A stretch of DNA of 64,000 nt from Asticcacaulis sp. UBA2476. GTDB taxonomy: Bacteria > Pseudomonadota > Alphaproteobacteria > Caulobacterales > Caulobacteraceae. The notes beneath the pieces were generated by a model. The model had not been told where the DNA came from and made no database searches. It saw nothing but the letters and a program-made list of their open reading frames with translations. Of this stretch, positions 51,651 through 60,388 are shown one piece after another; within the stretch, counting starts at the first letter, position 1, and each line of letters starts with the position of its first letter. Both the position numbers and the translations under genes were made by a program. The stretch lies in the NCBI GenBank assembly GCA_002342035.1, contig DDPE01000090.1, forward strand, positions 1 through 64,000, written 5' to 3'.

Positions 51651-52040
51651 TTAGGCGCACTTTTTTTCGAGAAGAACTTCAACCTTTGCGGCATTATCTA
51701 AGTACAAAAGGTTTGTGAAATTGGTAAATTGACCTTCGCAATAGTTAAGCTTAAGCACATCATCACGTATCCAGTTTAGCTGAATCTCTGTTAAATGCGT
51801 GCCCATTATATCGCAATCGTCGGTAGCTTTGGCATCGGGCAATTGAACCCTTATGCAGTGCGTTATGCCGCCCGCTGCGCCGCCCCATAGAATTTCTTCG
51901 TATATGGCTTCTTTTCCGTCAGCAGAGATTGCGCTGCCCAGTTTATTTGTTGTCTCATTAGGTGGTATCTCAGTATCTTTTGTACAGGAAGACATCCCCA
52001 ATAAAACCAGACCCAATGTTAGTATTTTGGATGTATGCAT
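51651..52040 (-). CDS. putative lipoprotein, function unknown
   Basis: 129 residues. The N-terminus has a lipoprotein signal with lipobox LGMSSC (cysteine near residue 19). The mature part has three more cysteines (THCIRVQLP, DDCDIMG, NYCEGQF) and a terminal KKCA. No family recognised. The gene and the 170 bp beyond it are visibly more AT-rich than the surroundings, so recent acquisition is possible. Confidence 0.62.
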   Translation of the reverse strand: MHTSKILTLGLVLLGMSSCTKDTEIPPNETTNKLGSAISADGKEAIYEEILWGGAAGGITHCIRVQLPDAKATDDCDIMGTHLTEIQLNWIRDDVLKLNYCEGQFTNFTNLLYLDNAAKVEVLLEKKCA

Positions 52041-52118
52041 TTTCCCCTCATAGCCGTTGAAATGACTGTAGGTTCCTTTTTAACCGCCAACTATTGATTT
52101 GTATAAAAGATAATTTTG

Positions 52119-52757
52119 ATGTCCGAATCCGAAACCCGCAAACAAAAGTCTATCGCGTTCCTGACGGCCAAAGGCGTGCCGGTGCTGAATAGCCTGCCGG
52201 AGATCGAAGAAGCCGCCGACGTCAAAATCCGTTCCGGCGCAGACATTGTGCGGCGCGCCATGTGCCTGACCACCGTAGCCAATGCCGCGATCAAGAATGA
52301 TATCTCGGTCGCGCGGGCCTATGTCAAAAAGCACGATCTGGCCGAACATTTGTCGCCCGAAGAACAGGTGTTCTTAGAGGCCGATGACATCACCGAGGCC
52401 GCCGCCATTCAGTTCTCATGGCGCATAGAGGCCGCCATCCCGCTGATGTGGGCGATCGGTATGTATCCGGAACTATGGTTTCCGGATGATGAGGTCGATG
52501 TGTCCGATGTCATCGACTACTGGATCGGGTTTAACCACCCGGATATCACCCGCATCGGCCACCGCGATGTCCATGAAATCCTTGACGAAGCCGACCTGAT
52601 CTACCGCCTGCACTGGGCGGTGCGTCAGGCCAAAATCGACGGCAGCGAACCGCCCGCCAACCTGCATCCCGGTGTGGTGAGTGAGCGGCATCAGGCGCTG
52701 AACTGGCTGATTTGCTACGAAGATGACGACTGGGACGATGTCGGCACCGATACTTGA
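52119..52757 (+). CDS. DUF4272 domain protein
   Basis: 212 residues from the ATG at 52119 (a TTG one codon earlier is less likely). RKQKSIAFLTAKGVPVLNSLP, RRAMCLTTVANAA and AIQFSWRIEAAIPLMWAIG are the conserved blocks of DUF4272, cytosolic proteins without known activity. Ends with an acidic tail. Adjacent to a convergent glycosyltransferase gene with no gap. Confidence 0.85.
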   Translation: MSESETRKQKSIAFLTAKGVPVLNSLPEIEEAADVKIRSGADIVRRAMCLTTVANAAIKNDISVARAYVKKHDLAEHLSPEEQVFLEADDITEAAAIQFSWRIEAAIPLMWAIGMYPELWFPDDEVDVSDVIDYWIGFNHPDITRIGHRDVHEILDEADLIYRLHWAVRQAKIDGSEPPANLHPGVVSERHQALNWLICYEDDDWDDVGTDT

Positions 52758-53546
52758 TTACTTCTTGCGTTCCTCGAAAAGGATCGCCTCATACATCTTG
52801 GCATCGCGCAGCCAGCGCATATAGGCCGACAGCACCGCGAAAATCAGGCCGTAGGTGCCCGCCCGCCACAGGCCGCGACCAGCGAACTGTTTCAGGAAAT
52901 AGACCGGCAGGCCAAACCACAGTCGCAGCTTTAGCGACGCTTTCGACTTGCGTTTGCCATCGCGGGCGCGGGCGGTTGAACGGCCATTATATTTGGCGAC
53001 CACATGCTCCACGTCCTTAAAGGCATAGTGCAGCAATATCCCTTTGAGCGTTGGCACAGGTTCGCCCTTGGGGATGGGCAACTGATCCCAGATCTTATGC
53101 TCCGGCATCCGGTATTTGCGCCGGTCATAGAGCTTGCGGCGGAACGACGGATTGAAATCCCACCACGGCTCGCCGGCGGGCGGGGCGTGAACCATCTTGA
53201 TCTCATAGGCGGATGAGGACGGTTCGCCGTGTGCAAACAGCGCCTGGATTTCGGCAGCCAGTTCCGGCGTGATGACCTCATCGCCGTCTATATCGAGCAA
53301 CCAGTCATGGCGGCAGGCCGCTTCGCCGATGCGCTTTTGGAAACCATTGCCGGGCCAGGGATTATGGATGACTTTCGCACCCGCCGCCTCAGCTAGTGCC
53401 ACCGTGCCATCGCTTGATCCGGCATCGATGACGATGACTTCATCCGCCACGGTGAGCGCCGCGCGCACGACGTTTCCGATATTGCGCGCTTCATTATGGG
53501 TGCGGATATAGCAGGACAGGGGCAGGGCGTTGGGTGCGTCAGTCAT
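52758..53546 (-). CDS. family 2 glycosyltransferase (WaaE/KdtX-like)
   Basis: 262 residues. GT-A fold: SCYIRTHNEARNIGNVV, VIVIDAGSSDGTVALAE, and the metal-binding LDIDGDEVITPEL. The C-terminal membrane-associated part RLWFGLPVYFLKQFAGRGLWR resembles lipopolysaccharide core beta-1,4-glucosyltransferases. Acts at the cytosolic face of the inner membrane; the exact acceptor is unknown. Confidence 0.88.
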   Translation of the reverse strand: MTDAPNALPLSCYIRTHNEARNIGNVVRAALTVADEVIVIDAGSSDGTVALAEAAGAKVIHNPWPGNGFQKRIGEAACRHDWLLDIDGDEVITPELAAEIQALFAHGEPSSSAYEIKMVHAPPAGEPWWDFNPSFRRKLYDRRKYRMPEHKIWDQLPIPKGEPVPTLKGILLHYAFKDVEHVVAKYNGRSTARARDGKRKSKASLKLRLWFGLPVYFLKQFAGRGLWRAGTYGLIFAVLSAYMRWLRDAKMYEAILFEERKK

Positions 53547-53584
53547 GACGCATCCATATCAGCAAACTGTAGTTTTACAATAAC

Positions 53585-53872
53585 CTAAACGGCGGCGATG
53601 GCGTACCAGGTCAGCCCGCCAAGGCTGCCGATTTGCAGGACAATCAACGCGTACATCTTGAGCAGAAAGGACGGCTTTGAAGATTTATGACGCAGCCTGT
53701 AGGTGCCGATCAGGGCCGATGGCCACCCGCCCAGCAGGCATAACCCCAGAAGGCGCCGCTCCGATACGCGGCGCGCACCGTGAACCGCATATTTCTTGTC
53801 CATAGCCCAGACCACATAGGTCAGAAAATTGACCACGCCCAGATAGAGAGCCAGATAAAGCCATATCATCAT
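53585..53872 (-). CDS. DUF1294 small membrane protein
   Basis: About 95 residues from the ATG at 53872; a GTG at 53905 would add 11 residues and has no better ribosome site. Two hydrophobic segments surround MDKKYAVHGARRVSERRLLGLCLLGGWPSALIG, the DUF1294 signature. Function unknown. Confidence 0.82.
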   Translation of the reverse strand: MMIWLYLALYLGVVNFLTYVVWAMDKKYAVHGARRVSERRLLGLCLLGGWPSALIGTYRLRHKSSKPSFLLKMYALIVLQIGSLGGLTWYAIAAV

Positions 53873-53940
53873 AAGGCGATTATGGCCTGAAAAACTGAAA
53901 ATCACGTTCAGAATTATGGTTAATCGCGATTAAGCGGTAT

Positions 53941-54702
53941 TTAGTTCTTTTTCTTGCCCCAGCCCAGACGGCTTTTCAGTCCGTCTGCCCATGACGGTTT
54001 ATCCTCAGCGGGCACAGCCTCAGCGGTCAGGCTGGCCGGTTCCGGTTTGACTTCCGGCGCGGCAGCGACAGGCTCATCGCCCAGCACACGCGATTCCCGC
54101 GCCTTGGGTTTATGGACATCCAGCGCCGTCCGCTCTGACGCGGGCTTGAGCGCTTCGGTCACAATCCGGGCCTCATCTTCGGTTTGCAGTTCCGAAAACA
54201 GCTTGGGGCGCCCTGAAATGTTAAGCGCTGCGGTTTCACACACGCCGGGCAGGGACCAGGTGACATAGGCCCCGACAGCCTTATCGAGATCAGCGCGGCG
54301 GGCCTCTTCCCAGCCGTCATAGCCGGTCTGGCGGGCAAGCTCTGCCCGTTCGCGGCCTTTCTCAGTCTTGCCGTCTTTGGACAGCGTCAGCGCGGCTTCG
54401 TAGGCGCGTAAATAAGATTGGCCGATCGCCTGCATGTCGGCGCTTAAGGGTTCAACCGCGCTGATGCGCTCGGCCATCATCATATGACCCGATAGTGCGC
54501 CGTGGCACCACGCCACCTTGGCGAAGTCGTCGGCGGGGGCGTCCTCGATCTGCGGCGTGTGCAGCAGTTGCGCTTTGATGCCGCTGACATTGGTCGAAAT
54601 CGGGCCGTCGGTTGACTGTGTGGCGTCCTGTGCCAGCAGCGAAGACGCTGATACTGTGGCGATCAGCAGGGCAAGGCAGGAGGATTTCAGCGCAAAAGAC
54701 AA
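53941..54702 (-). CDS. secreted protein of unknown function
   Basis: 253 residues with a TTG start at 54702, GGAG 9 bp upstream. Signal peptide cut near residue 24 (SLLAQ-DATQ). Two cysteines (VAWCHGAL and PGVCETAALN) could form one disulphide. The last 70 residues are proline/alanine-rich and end in a basic GWGKKKN tail. No family recognised; periplasmic location is the only firm inference. Confidence 0.65.
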   Translation of the reverse strand: MSFALKSSCLALLIATVSASSLLAQDATQSTDGPISTNVSGIKAQLLHTPQIEDAPADDFAKVAWCHGALSGHMMMAERISAVEPLSADMQAIGQSYLRAYEAALTLSKDGKTEKGRERAELARQTGYDGWEEARRADLDKAVGAYVTWSLPGVCETAALNISGRPKLFSELQTEDEARIVTEALKPASERTALDVHKPKARESRVLGDEPVAAAPEVKPEPASLTAEAVPAEDKPSWADGLKSRLGWGKKKN

Positions 54703-54874
54703 CTTAGGGAACTCCGGTGATTATAAATGCGACACTATTACACAGGCAGGGCCTGCAAAAGCTATGATTTATTATGCGTGTAATTACGGCGAAAATATAA
54801 GCGCCCAATAAAATGACAGTCTTACAAAAACTTAAGTTCGCGCTTGCGAAAAAAGCCGCTATGATGGTGAGGAT

Positions 54875-55552
54875 ATGTCATTCTGGAAGAACCTCGCGCA
54901 GTTGGCCGTCCGGCAGTTTGATCCGGCCGAATGTCCTGACTGCCCCAAAGGCCCGCCGGGCCGTGATCCGGCCTTTGCGACGGCGGTAACGGCTTTGGGC
55001 GCAAAGCTGGCCAAGGCCGACGGACTGGCGCACGACATCGAACAACAGGCGTTTCTTGATGTGTTCAGCCCCGAAGCGCGCTCTGAGCGCGATGTGTTGC
55101 GGCTGTACGATCTGGCGCGTCAGACCTCGATCGGCTTTGAAGCCTATGCGCAGCGTCTGGCGCGGCGTTATGCCCGCCTGCCGCATATATTGGAAAACGT
55201 GCTGGAGGGGCTGTTTCATATTGCCCTCAGCGACGGCACGTTAAACCATGCCGAAGAGACCTATCTGGAAACCGTGGCGCGGTTGTTCGGCATTGAAACG
55301 CCCATCTATCGACGGATCAAATCGTCATATGTCGCGCTTAATGACAATGATCCCTATGTCATTTTGGGGCTCAATCCGGATGCCCATGACGGGGAAATCA
55401 GGTTGGCGCGCAACAAACGCCTGTCAGAATTCCATCCGGATAAGATTGCCGGACGCGGCCTGCCGCCCGAATATATCACGCTCTATAACCACAAGTCCGC
55501 GGCCATCAATCAGGCCTATGCCCAGATCATGGGCGAGCGCGGCCTGAACTGA
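54875..55552 (+). CDS. DjlA-like TerB/J-domain co-chaperone
   Basis: 225 residues. A TerB-like helical domain (residues about 35-150, LAKADGLAHDIEQQAFLDVF and IALSDGTLNHAEETYLETVA) is followed by a C-terminal J domain with the HPD motif in EFHPDKIAGRGLPPEY. Unlike E. coli DjlA it lacks an N-terminal membrane helix. Probably stimulates DnaK on specific clients. Confidence 0.88.
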   Translation: MSFWKNLAQLAVRQFDPAECPDCPKGPPGRDPAFATAVTALGAKLAKADGLAHDIEQQAFLDVFSPEARSERDVLRLYDLARQTSIGFEAYAQRLARRYARLPHILENVLEGLFHIALSDGTLNHAEETYLETVARLFGIETPIYRRIKSSYVALNDNDPYVILGLNPDAHDGEIRLARNKRLSEFHPDKIAGRGLPPEYITLYNHKSAAINQAYAQIMGERGLN

Positions 55553-55767
55553 TAGGGGGCTGATTTTGTCCGCATACGAGACATGCGGCACAAAAATAGC
55601 GCACTTTTGTGAATATCACGGTAAAAATTCTGTAAAAACGAAGTTGAGGCCGTCGTGCATGGTTGACGTTTGCCTCATTCATGCCAATCTGATGGCTTAA
55701 GAGGTTTGTGAGTGTCCCAGATAGTGGCGGGGCATGTGTGTTTAGGCTTTGTTTTAGGGGTACACCG

Positions 55768-56115
55768 ATGAACGGTTACACAAAAACATTCGAAGCTATT
55801 CATCGGGTTGGTGGCGTATTTGGTAATCGCTATCAGCCCTGGGGCCGCCTGCGCCGGAGAAACCTCATGTCAAGACTTACCCATATCGCCTTTATGACTT
55901 TGCTGGGCTTGGGTGCCCTCGGTGCGCTGGCCGTAATGCTGGTGTTTGCGTCGGCCTTGGCCGTGCTGGCTGTGATTGGTCTGGGGGCGGCAACGCTGGT
56001 CGCTCTGTTTACCCGTAAGCCTCTGCGCGTCACGGTGCGCTGTAAGTCCGATCAGGCCGCCAACGGCGTCTTTGAAGCCAAAAAAGAGGGCAATACCTGG
56101 GTCGCTTATAAGTAA
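55768..56115 (+). CDS. small membrane protein, unknown
   Basis: 115 residues from the ATG at 55768 (AGGGG 8 bp upstream), or 82 from the ATG at 55867, which also has a good site (GGAG). Two hydrophobic segments lie near residues 40-60 and 63-85, then a basic KPLRVTVRCKSDQA and EGNTWVAYK end. No family recognised. Followed by a strong terminator. Confidence 0.65.
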   Translation: MNGYTKTFEAIHRVGGVFGNRYQPWGRLRRRNLMSRLTHIAFMTLLGLGALGALAVMLVFASALAVLAVIGLGAATLVALFTRKPLRVTVRCKSDQAANGVFEAKKEGNTWVAYK

Positions 56116-56140
56116 CGTCCCGTCAGATTTAAGGATTTTG

Positions 56141-56171
56141 AAAACGGAAGGTTTGGCCTTCCGTTTTTTTG
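56141..56171 (+). terminator. terminator after the small membrane protein gene
   Basis: AACGGAAGG (56143-56151) and CCTTCCGTT (56157-56165), 9 bp perfect, followed by T's. Confidence 0.92.
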
Positions 56172-56187
56172 TGTTTAAACAGCGGCC

Positions 56188-56925
56188 ATGATCGAATTAC
56201 CGTCCCCCAATTTTAATGAGCGCGCATCCCCGCCAGACATGATCGTGCTGCACTACACCGGCATGGAAAGCGCTAAGCTGGCTCTGGATCGCCTGTGCGA
56301 CCCGGAGGCCAAGGTCTCGGCCCATTACGTGATCGACGAAGACGGCACGGTTTATCGCCTTGTCGCCGAAGCGCGCCGCGCCTGGCACGCCGGGGTGTCG
56401 TTCTGGAAGGGCGAGACCGATATCAACGGCGCCTCCATCGGCATCGAGATCGTCAATCCCGGCCATGAGTTCGGCTACCGCGACTTTCCGCCGGAGCAGA
56501 TTGAGGCGCTGGTGCTGCTGCTGGATGATATTCGCGACCGATGGGATATTCCCGATCACCGTATCTTGGGCCATTCCGATGTCGCCCCTGAGCGCAAAGA
56601 AGACCCCGGTGAATTGTTCCCGTGGGCGTACCTTGCGCAACGCGGGCATGGCCTGTGGGTTGAGCCGGATTTGCCCCCACAGGGGGTGATGGGTCCCCCG
56701 CTCGATATCGGTGATGTCGGCCTTGGGGTGTTTTCCCTGCAAAGCGCGCTGGGTAAGCTGGGCTATAATATCCTCGCCGGTGGGCCCTACGATGATCAGA
56801 CTAAATCCATCGTCACGGCGTTTCAGCGTCACTGGCGGCCGGAAAATATCGATGGTCGCGCCGATGCGGAAACCCGCGTGCGCTTGATGGCGCTGTTGCG
56901 GCATGTCACCCTTTTGATGGAGTAA
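56188..56925 (+). CDS. N-acetylmuramoyl-L-alanine amidase (amidase_2) with peptidoglycan-binding domain
   Basis: 245 residues. MIVLHYTGMES (zinc histidine), HYVIDEDGTVYRLV, AWHAGVSFW, IGIEIVNPGHE and the last ligands in ILGHSDVAPERKEDPG mark the amidase_2 (AmpD/AmiD) fold. Residues about 175-235 form a PG-binding-1 helix bundle. No signal peptide is visible, so a cytosolic recycling enzyme of the AmpD type is most likely, although the PG-binding tail hints at AmiD. Confidence 0.9.
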   Translation: MIELPSPNFNERASPPDMIVLHYTGMESAKLALDRLCDPEAKVSAHYVIDEDGTVYRLVAEARRAWHAGVSFWKGETDINGASIGIEIVNPGHEFGYRDFPPEQIEALVLLLDDIRDRWDIPDHRILGHSDVAPERKEDPGELFPWAYLAQRGHGLWVEPDLPPQGVMGPPLDIGDVGLGVFSLQSALGKLGYNILAGGPYDDQTKSIVTAFQRHWRPENIDGRADAETRVRLMALLRHVTLLME

Positions 56926-56928
56926 GTT

Positions 56929-57312
56929 ATGAACACGGTGCCGACCAAAGGCTTTGATGCGCTGATCCTGATGATTTCGGGCCTGTGGGGGCTGACGGGC
57001 GTCATGCTGTTGGCGGCGGGGGCGCATGCCGATCCGCGCTTGACGACGGCAGGTATGTTTTTGCTGTTCCACGCCGCGGTCGTGATCGGCCTGCTGCCGA
57101 CGCAGATTTTGGGGCCAAAGCTGAAATTGGCGGTGCTTTTGCTGCTGCTGGCCGGTGCGGGTGTGTTTGCCGGTGATATCGTCATGCGGGTGACGCGCGG
57201 GGCGGGCCTGTTGCCGATGCTGGCCCCGCTCGGGGGCACCCTGTCGATGGTGGGCTGGCTTGGCATACTGATTGGGTCGGGACTCAAGCTATTCGATAAG
57301 CAGAACCCTTGA
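56929..57312 (+). CDS. DUF423 membrane protein
   Basis: 127 residues, 3 bp after the amidase and thus likely co-transcribed. Four hydrophobic segments; TAGMFLLFHAAVVIGLL and PLGGTLSMVGWLGILIGS match DUF423. Function unknown. Confidence 0.78.
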   Translation: MNTVPTKGFDALILMISGLWGLTGVMLLAAGAHADPRLTTAGMFLLFHAAVVIGLLPTQILGPKLKLAVLLLLLAGAGVFAGDIVMRVTRGAGLLPMLAPLGGTLSMVGWLGILIGSGLKLFDKQNP

Positions 57313-57345
57313 TTTCAGTCTGATTTACGCGCAAAGAAACGCGTA

Positions 57346-57719
<374 letters not shown>

Positions 57720-57734
57720 ATATTACTCGCCTTA

Positions 57735-57869
57735 TAGAACCTCCCCTGATTTCAGGGGAGGGGGACCATCAAGCGTAGCGAAGATGGTGGTGGGGTTAAA
57801 CCCCGCGCCGATTAACCCCACCTCCGGCCCTACAGGCCTCCTCCTCCCCTGAAATCAGGGGAGGTTCTA
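57735..57869. repeat. 135 bp MITE-like inverted-repeat element
   Basis: 27 bp perfect terminal inverted repeats (57735-57761 and 57843-57869). Each arm is itself palindromic (CCTCCCCTGA/TCAGGGGAGG), and two further palindromes lie inside (about 57767-57790 and 57790-57822). Starts 15 bp after rnpB and ends 7 bp before the next gene; no ORF. Typical small non-autonomous intergenic repeat. Confidence 0.8.
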
Positions 57870-57876
57870 ATCTTTT

Positions 57877-58167
57877 TTACAAACCCATTCCGCCGACAGG
57901 TTCGGTGATCGTATGCTGGCCAAAGCTGGCGATCAGCGGCATGGCCTTTTTGATGGTTTCCGCCACCACCGGGATTTGCAGTGAGGCCTTGTGATTTTCG
58001 GCGCTGTCCCACACTTCGGTGATCCAGATTTTATCGGCATCTTCCGGGTCTTTGGCGATGATGTAGCTAATGCAGCCCGGCAGGGCACCGGTCGAGGCCG
58101 TCATTAACCCGATCAGTTCGTCGCGTTTGCCGGGGTGAGCGCTGAAGCTGCCGATAAGTCCGTACAT
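57877..58167 (-). CDS. putative quinol monooxygenase (ABM domain)
   Basis: 96 residues. IGSFSAHPGKRDELIGLM and YIIAKDPEDADKIWITEVW fit the YgiN-like antibiotic-biosynthesis-monooxygenase dimer fold, with a histidine in ENHKASLQIP. Small cytosolic dimer acting on quinols or similar aromatics. The last codons lie close to the repeat element. Confidence 0.85.
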   Translation of the reverse strand: MYGLIGSFSAHPGKRDELIGLMTASTGALPGCISYIIAKDPEDADKIWITEVWDSAENHKASLQIPVVAETIKKAMPLIASFGQHTITEPVGGMGL

Positions 58168-58340
58168 GTCATGATCTCCTTCGGTTGGGCTTATGGCGTC
58201 TTCGTGCTGGAATTTGTCAGCATATTAACGCCGATTCAATCTGTTACGCCGAAAATAGCCGTGAAGTGCCGTGTTCTTAATTTGTTCCAAGCTGTTGTTT
58301 TTGGGTCGAAATTCCCCGAAAGTGTCATTTGGAGTCATTG

Positions 58341-58370
58341 CATCCCAGTTCATCCCATGTTAACCCTATA
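58341..58370 (+). promoter_or_regulatory. candidate MraZ-binding repeats upstream of mraZ
   Basis: Three direct repeats at 10 bp period: CATCCCAGTT, CATCCCATGT, TAACCCTATA. Read on the other strand these are TGGGATG boxes, in the pattern MraZ is known to bind upstream of its own gene. Two GANTC sites (58233-58237, 58332-58336), targets of the CcrM methyltransferase, also lie in this 280 bp region. Confidence 0.5.
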
Positions 58371-58450
58371 TTAGTCGTCGGATGAGGTGCGCCGGGCGGG
58401 CTGGCGCGCACCGTAGGTTGTGAAAAGGGAGCGGGCAGATTTTAGCCTGA

Positions 58451-58927
58451 GTGCGAGGGGTGTTTCTCTCACATGTTGAGAAGCAGCTTGATGCCAAGCG
58501 GAGATTGCTGATCCCGCAGGACTTCCGCACGACCGCGAATTCAGGTTCCGCAGGCCCAAAAGCCGCCAACCCTGATGCCTTTGAGGGCGTCTATTGCTTT
58601 GCCTCGATCGAGGCCGACTGCTTAGAGGGCGGCGGCGCAGAATTTTTTGATCGTTATCGCCAGCTTATTGAAAGTTACGCCGTGGGATCGCCGGCCCGTC
58701 GGGCATTGGAACATAAGATTTATGGCGGGATGCACCGCTTAAGCTTTGATGCGGCGGGCCGCATTACCTTGCCGGACAGCCTGTGCGTGAAGTTTGGTCT
58801 GAGCGATAAGGCGTTGATCGTCGGCCTTTATGACCGCTTCCAGATCTGGGAACCGACCGCCTACGCTGCCTATCAGGCTGAGCAGGATGCATTGGCTCGC
58901 GAAGTCCTGTCGCAGAGGGGGGCTTAA
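58451..58927 (+). CDS. mraZ: transcriptional regulator MraZ
   Basis: 158 residues with a GTG at 58451; a GTG at 58460 giving a start FLSHVEKQLDAKRRLLIP, closer to relatives, is equally possible since neither has a well-spaced ribosome site. Two AbrB-like swapped-hairpin repeats: QLDAKRRLLIPQDFR and LSFDAAGRITLPDSLCVKFGL, each with the D-x-x-R...P pattern. First gene of the dcw cluster; represses its own operon. Confidence 0.92.
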   Translation: MRGVFLSHVEKQLDAKRRLLIPQDFRTTANSGSAGPKAANPDAFEGVYCFASIEADCLEGGGAEFFDRYRQLIESYAVGSPARRALEHKIYGGMHRLSFDAAGRITLPDSLCVKFGLSDKALIVGLYDRFQIWEPTAYAAYQAEQDALAREVLSQRGA

Positions 58928-58928
58928 G

Positions 58929-59918
58929 ATGTCCCAATCTGTTCACATGTCGGTGCTGCTTGATGAGGTTTTGGCGGCCCTAGGCGATATCAAGGAAAAA
59001 CTGATCGTTGATGGCACCTTTGGGGCGGGCGGCTATACGCGGGCGTTTCTGGAGCGCGGCGCAAAGGTTATCGGCTTTGATCGCGATGCCCGCGTGAAGC
59101 CCTATGTCGACGGGGTGTCGGCTGAGTTTCCCGATAAATTCCAGTGGATCAACCGCCCGTTTTCGGAAATGGCCGAGGGGCTGGCGGATCTGGGTGTTGA
59201 GGCCGTCGATGCGGTAGTGCTCGATATCGGCGTGTCGTCCATGCAGCTTGATGAGGCCGAGCGCGGGTTTTCGTTCATGCGCGACGGTCCGCTCGATATG
59301 CGCATGAGCATCGATGGCCGCTCAGCCGCCGATATTGTCAACCATGACTCTGCCGAAGAGATCGCCCATGTCATCTGGCTCTACGGTGAGGAGCGCAAAT
59401 CACGCGGGATCGCCGCCGCCATCGTGCGCCGCCGTGCCGAGCAAAAGTTTGAGCGCACGCTCGATCTGGCTGAGGTTGTGGAGCGGGCTTTGGGTGGGCG
59501 CCGTGGCGCGCCGGTTCATCCGGCGACACGCACGTTTCAGGGCTTGCGTATCGCCGTCAATGACGAACTGGGCGAGCTTGAGCGCGCCCTCGAAGTGTCT
59601 GAAGCGGTTATCAAAACGGGCGGCGTGCTGGCGGTGGTGACCTTCCATTCGCTCGAAGACCGTATCGTCAAAAACTTCTTTGCTGAGCGCTGCGGCAAGC
59701 TGCCGTCGGGGTCGCGATATGCCCCGGAAGTCAAGGCGGCCAATGATCCGACGTACGAACTGGTCACCCATAAGGCGGTCGGTCCGTCCGAAGGGGAACT
59801 GGCGCGCAATCCGCGCTCGCGGTCGGCCAAGCTCAGGGCGGGGCGGCGGACAGCGGCGGCAACGTGGTCTGAACAAACCCTTTCCGGCAAACCTTCGACG
59901 AATAAGGTGCGGTCATGA
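58929..59918 (+). CDS. rsmH: 16S rRNA (cytosine-1402-N4) methyltransferase
   Basis: 329 residues, starting 1 bp after the mraZ stop. HMSVLLDEVLAAL, the SAM loop IVDGTFGAGGYTRAFLE, VVLDIGVSSMQLDEAERGFSF and VVTFHSLEDRIVKNFF define RsmH (MraW). Methylates C1402 of 16S rRNA. Ends overlapping ftsL by 4 bp. Confidence 0.96.
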   Translation: MSQSVHMSVLLDEVLAALGDIKEKLIVDGTFGAGGYTRAFLERGAKVIGFDRDARVKPYVDGVSAEFPDKFQWINRPFSEMAEGLADLGVEAVDAVVLDIGVSSMQLDEAERGFSFMRDGPLDMRMSIDGRSAADIVNHDSAEEIAHVIWLYGEERKSRGIAAAIVRRRAEQKFERTLDLAEVVERALGGRRGAPVHPATRTFQGLRIAVNDELGELERALEVSEAVIKTGGVLAVVTFHSLEDRIVKNFFAERCGKLPSGSRYAPEVKAANDPTYELVTHKAVGPSEGELARNPRSRSAKLRAGRRTAAATWSEQTLSGKPSTNKVRS

Positions 59919-60388
59919 GCGGCCTGTTGAATGTGTTTGAACAGCGCGTACGCGGAGTCCGGCTGGTGGAACTGGTCGGCATTGTGCTGTGTCTGGCGAT
60001 GATGTTTGGCCTCGGCTGGATCAAGATGCGCGAAGACGCCGACGTAAAACGCCTTGAAGCTCTCAAGCGCGATATCGTGGCTGAGGCCGAGCAGGTGCAG
60101 ACCCTGCGGGCGGCGGTCGCTCAGCTTGAACAGCCGAAACGGATTGAGGCGCTGGCCTCGGTCTATCTGGGTATGAAGCCGGTCGATTCGCGCCACGAAG
60201 CCAATCTTGATTCATTGGTGGAAATCTCACGCGGGCAGGGTGCCGGTGTGCGTGGTGTTGAACGGCCAGCCTCGCCTGTGCCGCCCATGCCCGAAGCGCC
60301 TTCGGCGGTGCCGCCGGTAGCCGCCACGACGGATGCGGCGACCACAGAACCGCTGGTGATCGAACATACGGTGGAGGGAACGCGATGA
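59915..60388 (+). CDS. ftsL: cell division protein FtsL
   Basis: 157 residues. One membrane helix (residues about 18-38, LVELVGIVLCLAMMFGLGW), then a coiled coil DVKRLEALKRDIVAEAEQVQTLRAAVAQLEQPKRIEAL. The position between rsmH and ftsI, with overlaps of 4 bp at both ends, fixes the identity. The C-terminal 60 residues are proline/alanine-rich and longer than in E. coli. Part of the FtsQLB complex that activates FtsWI. Confidence 0.88.
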   Translation: MSGLLNVFEQRVRGVRLVELVGIVLCLAMMFGLGWIKMREDADVKRLEALKRDIVAEAEQVQTLRAAVAQLEQPKRIEALASVYLGMKPVDSRHEANLDSLVEISRGQGAGVRGVERPASPVPPMPEAPSAVPPVAATTDAATTEPLVIEHTVEGTR

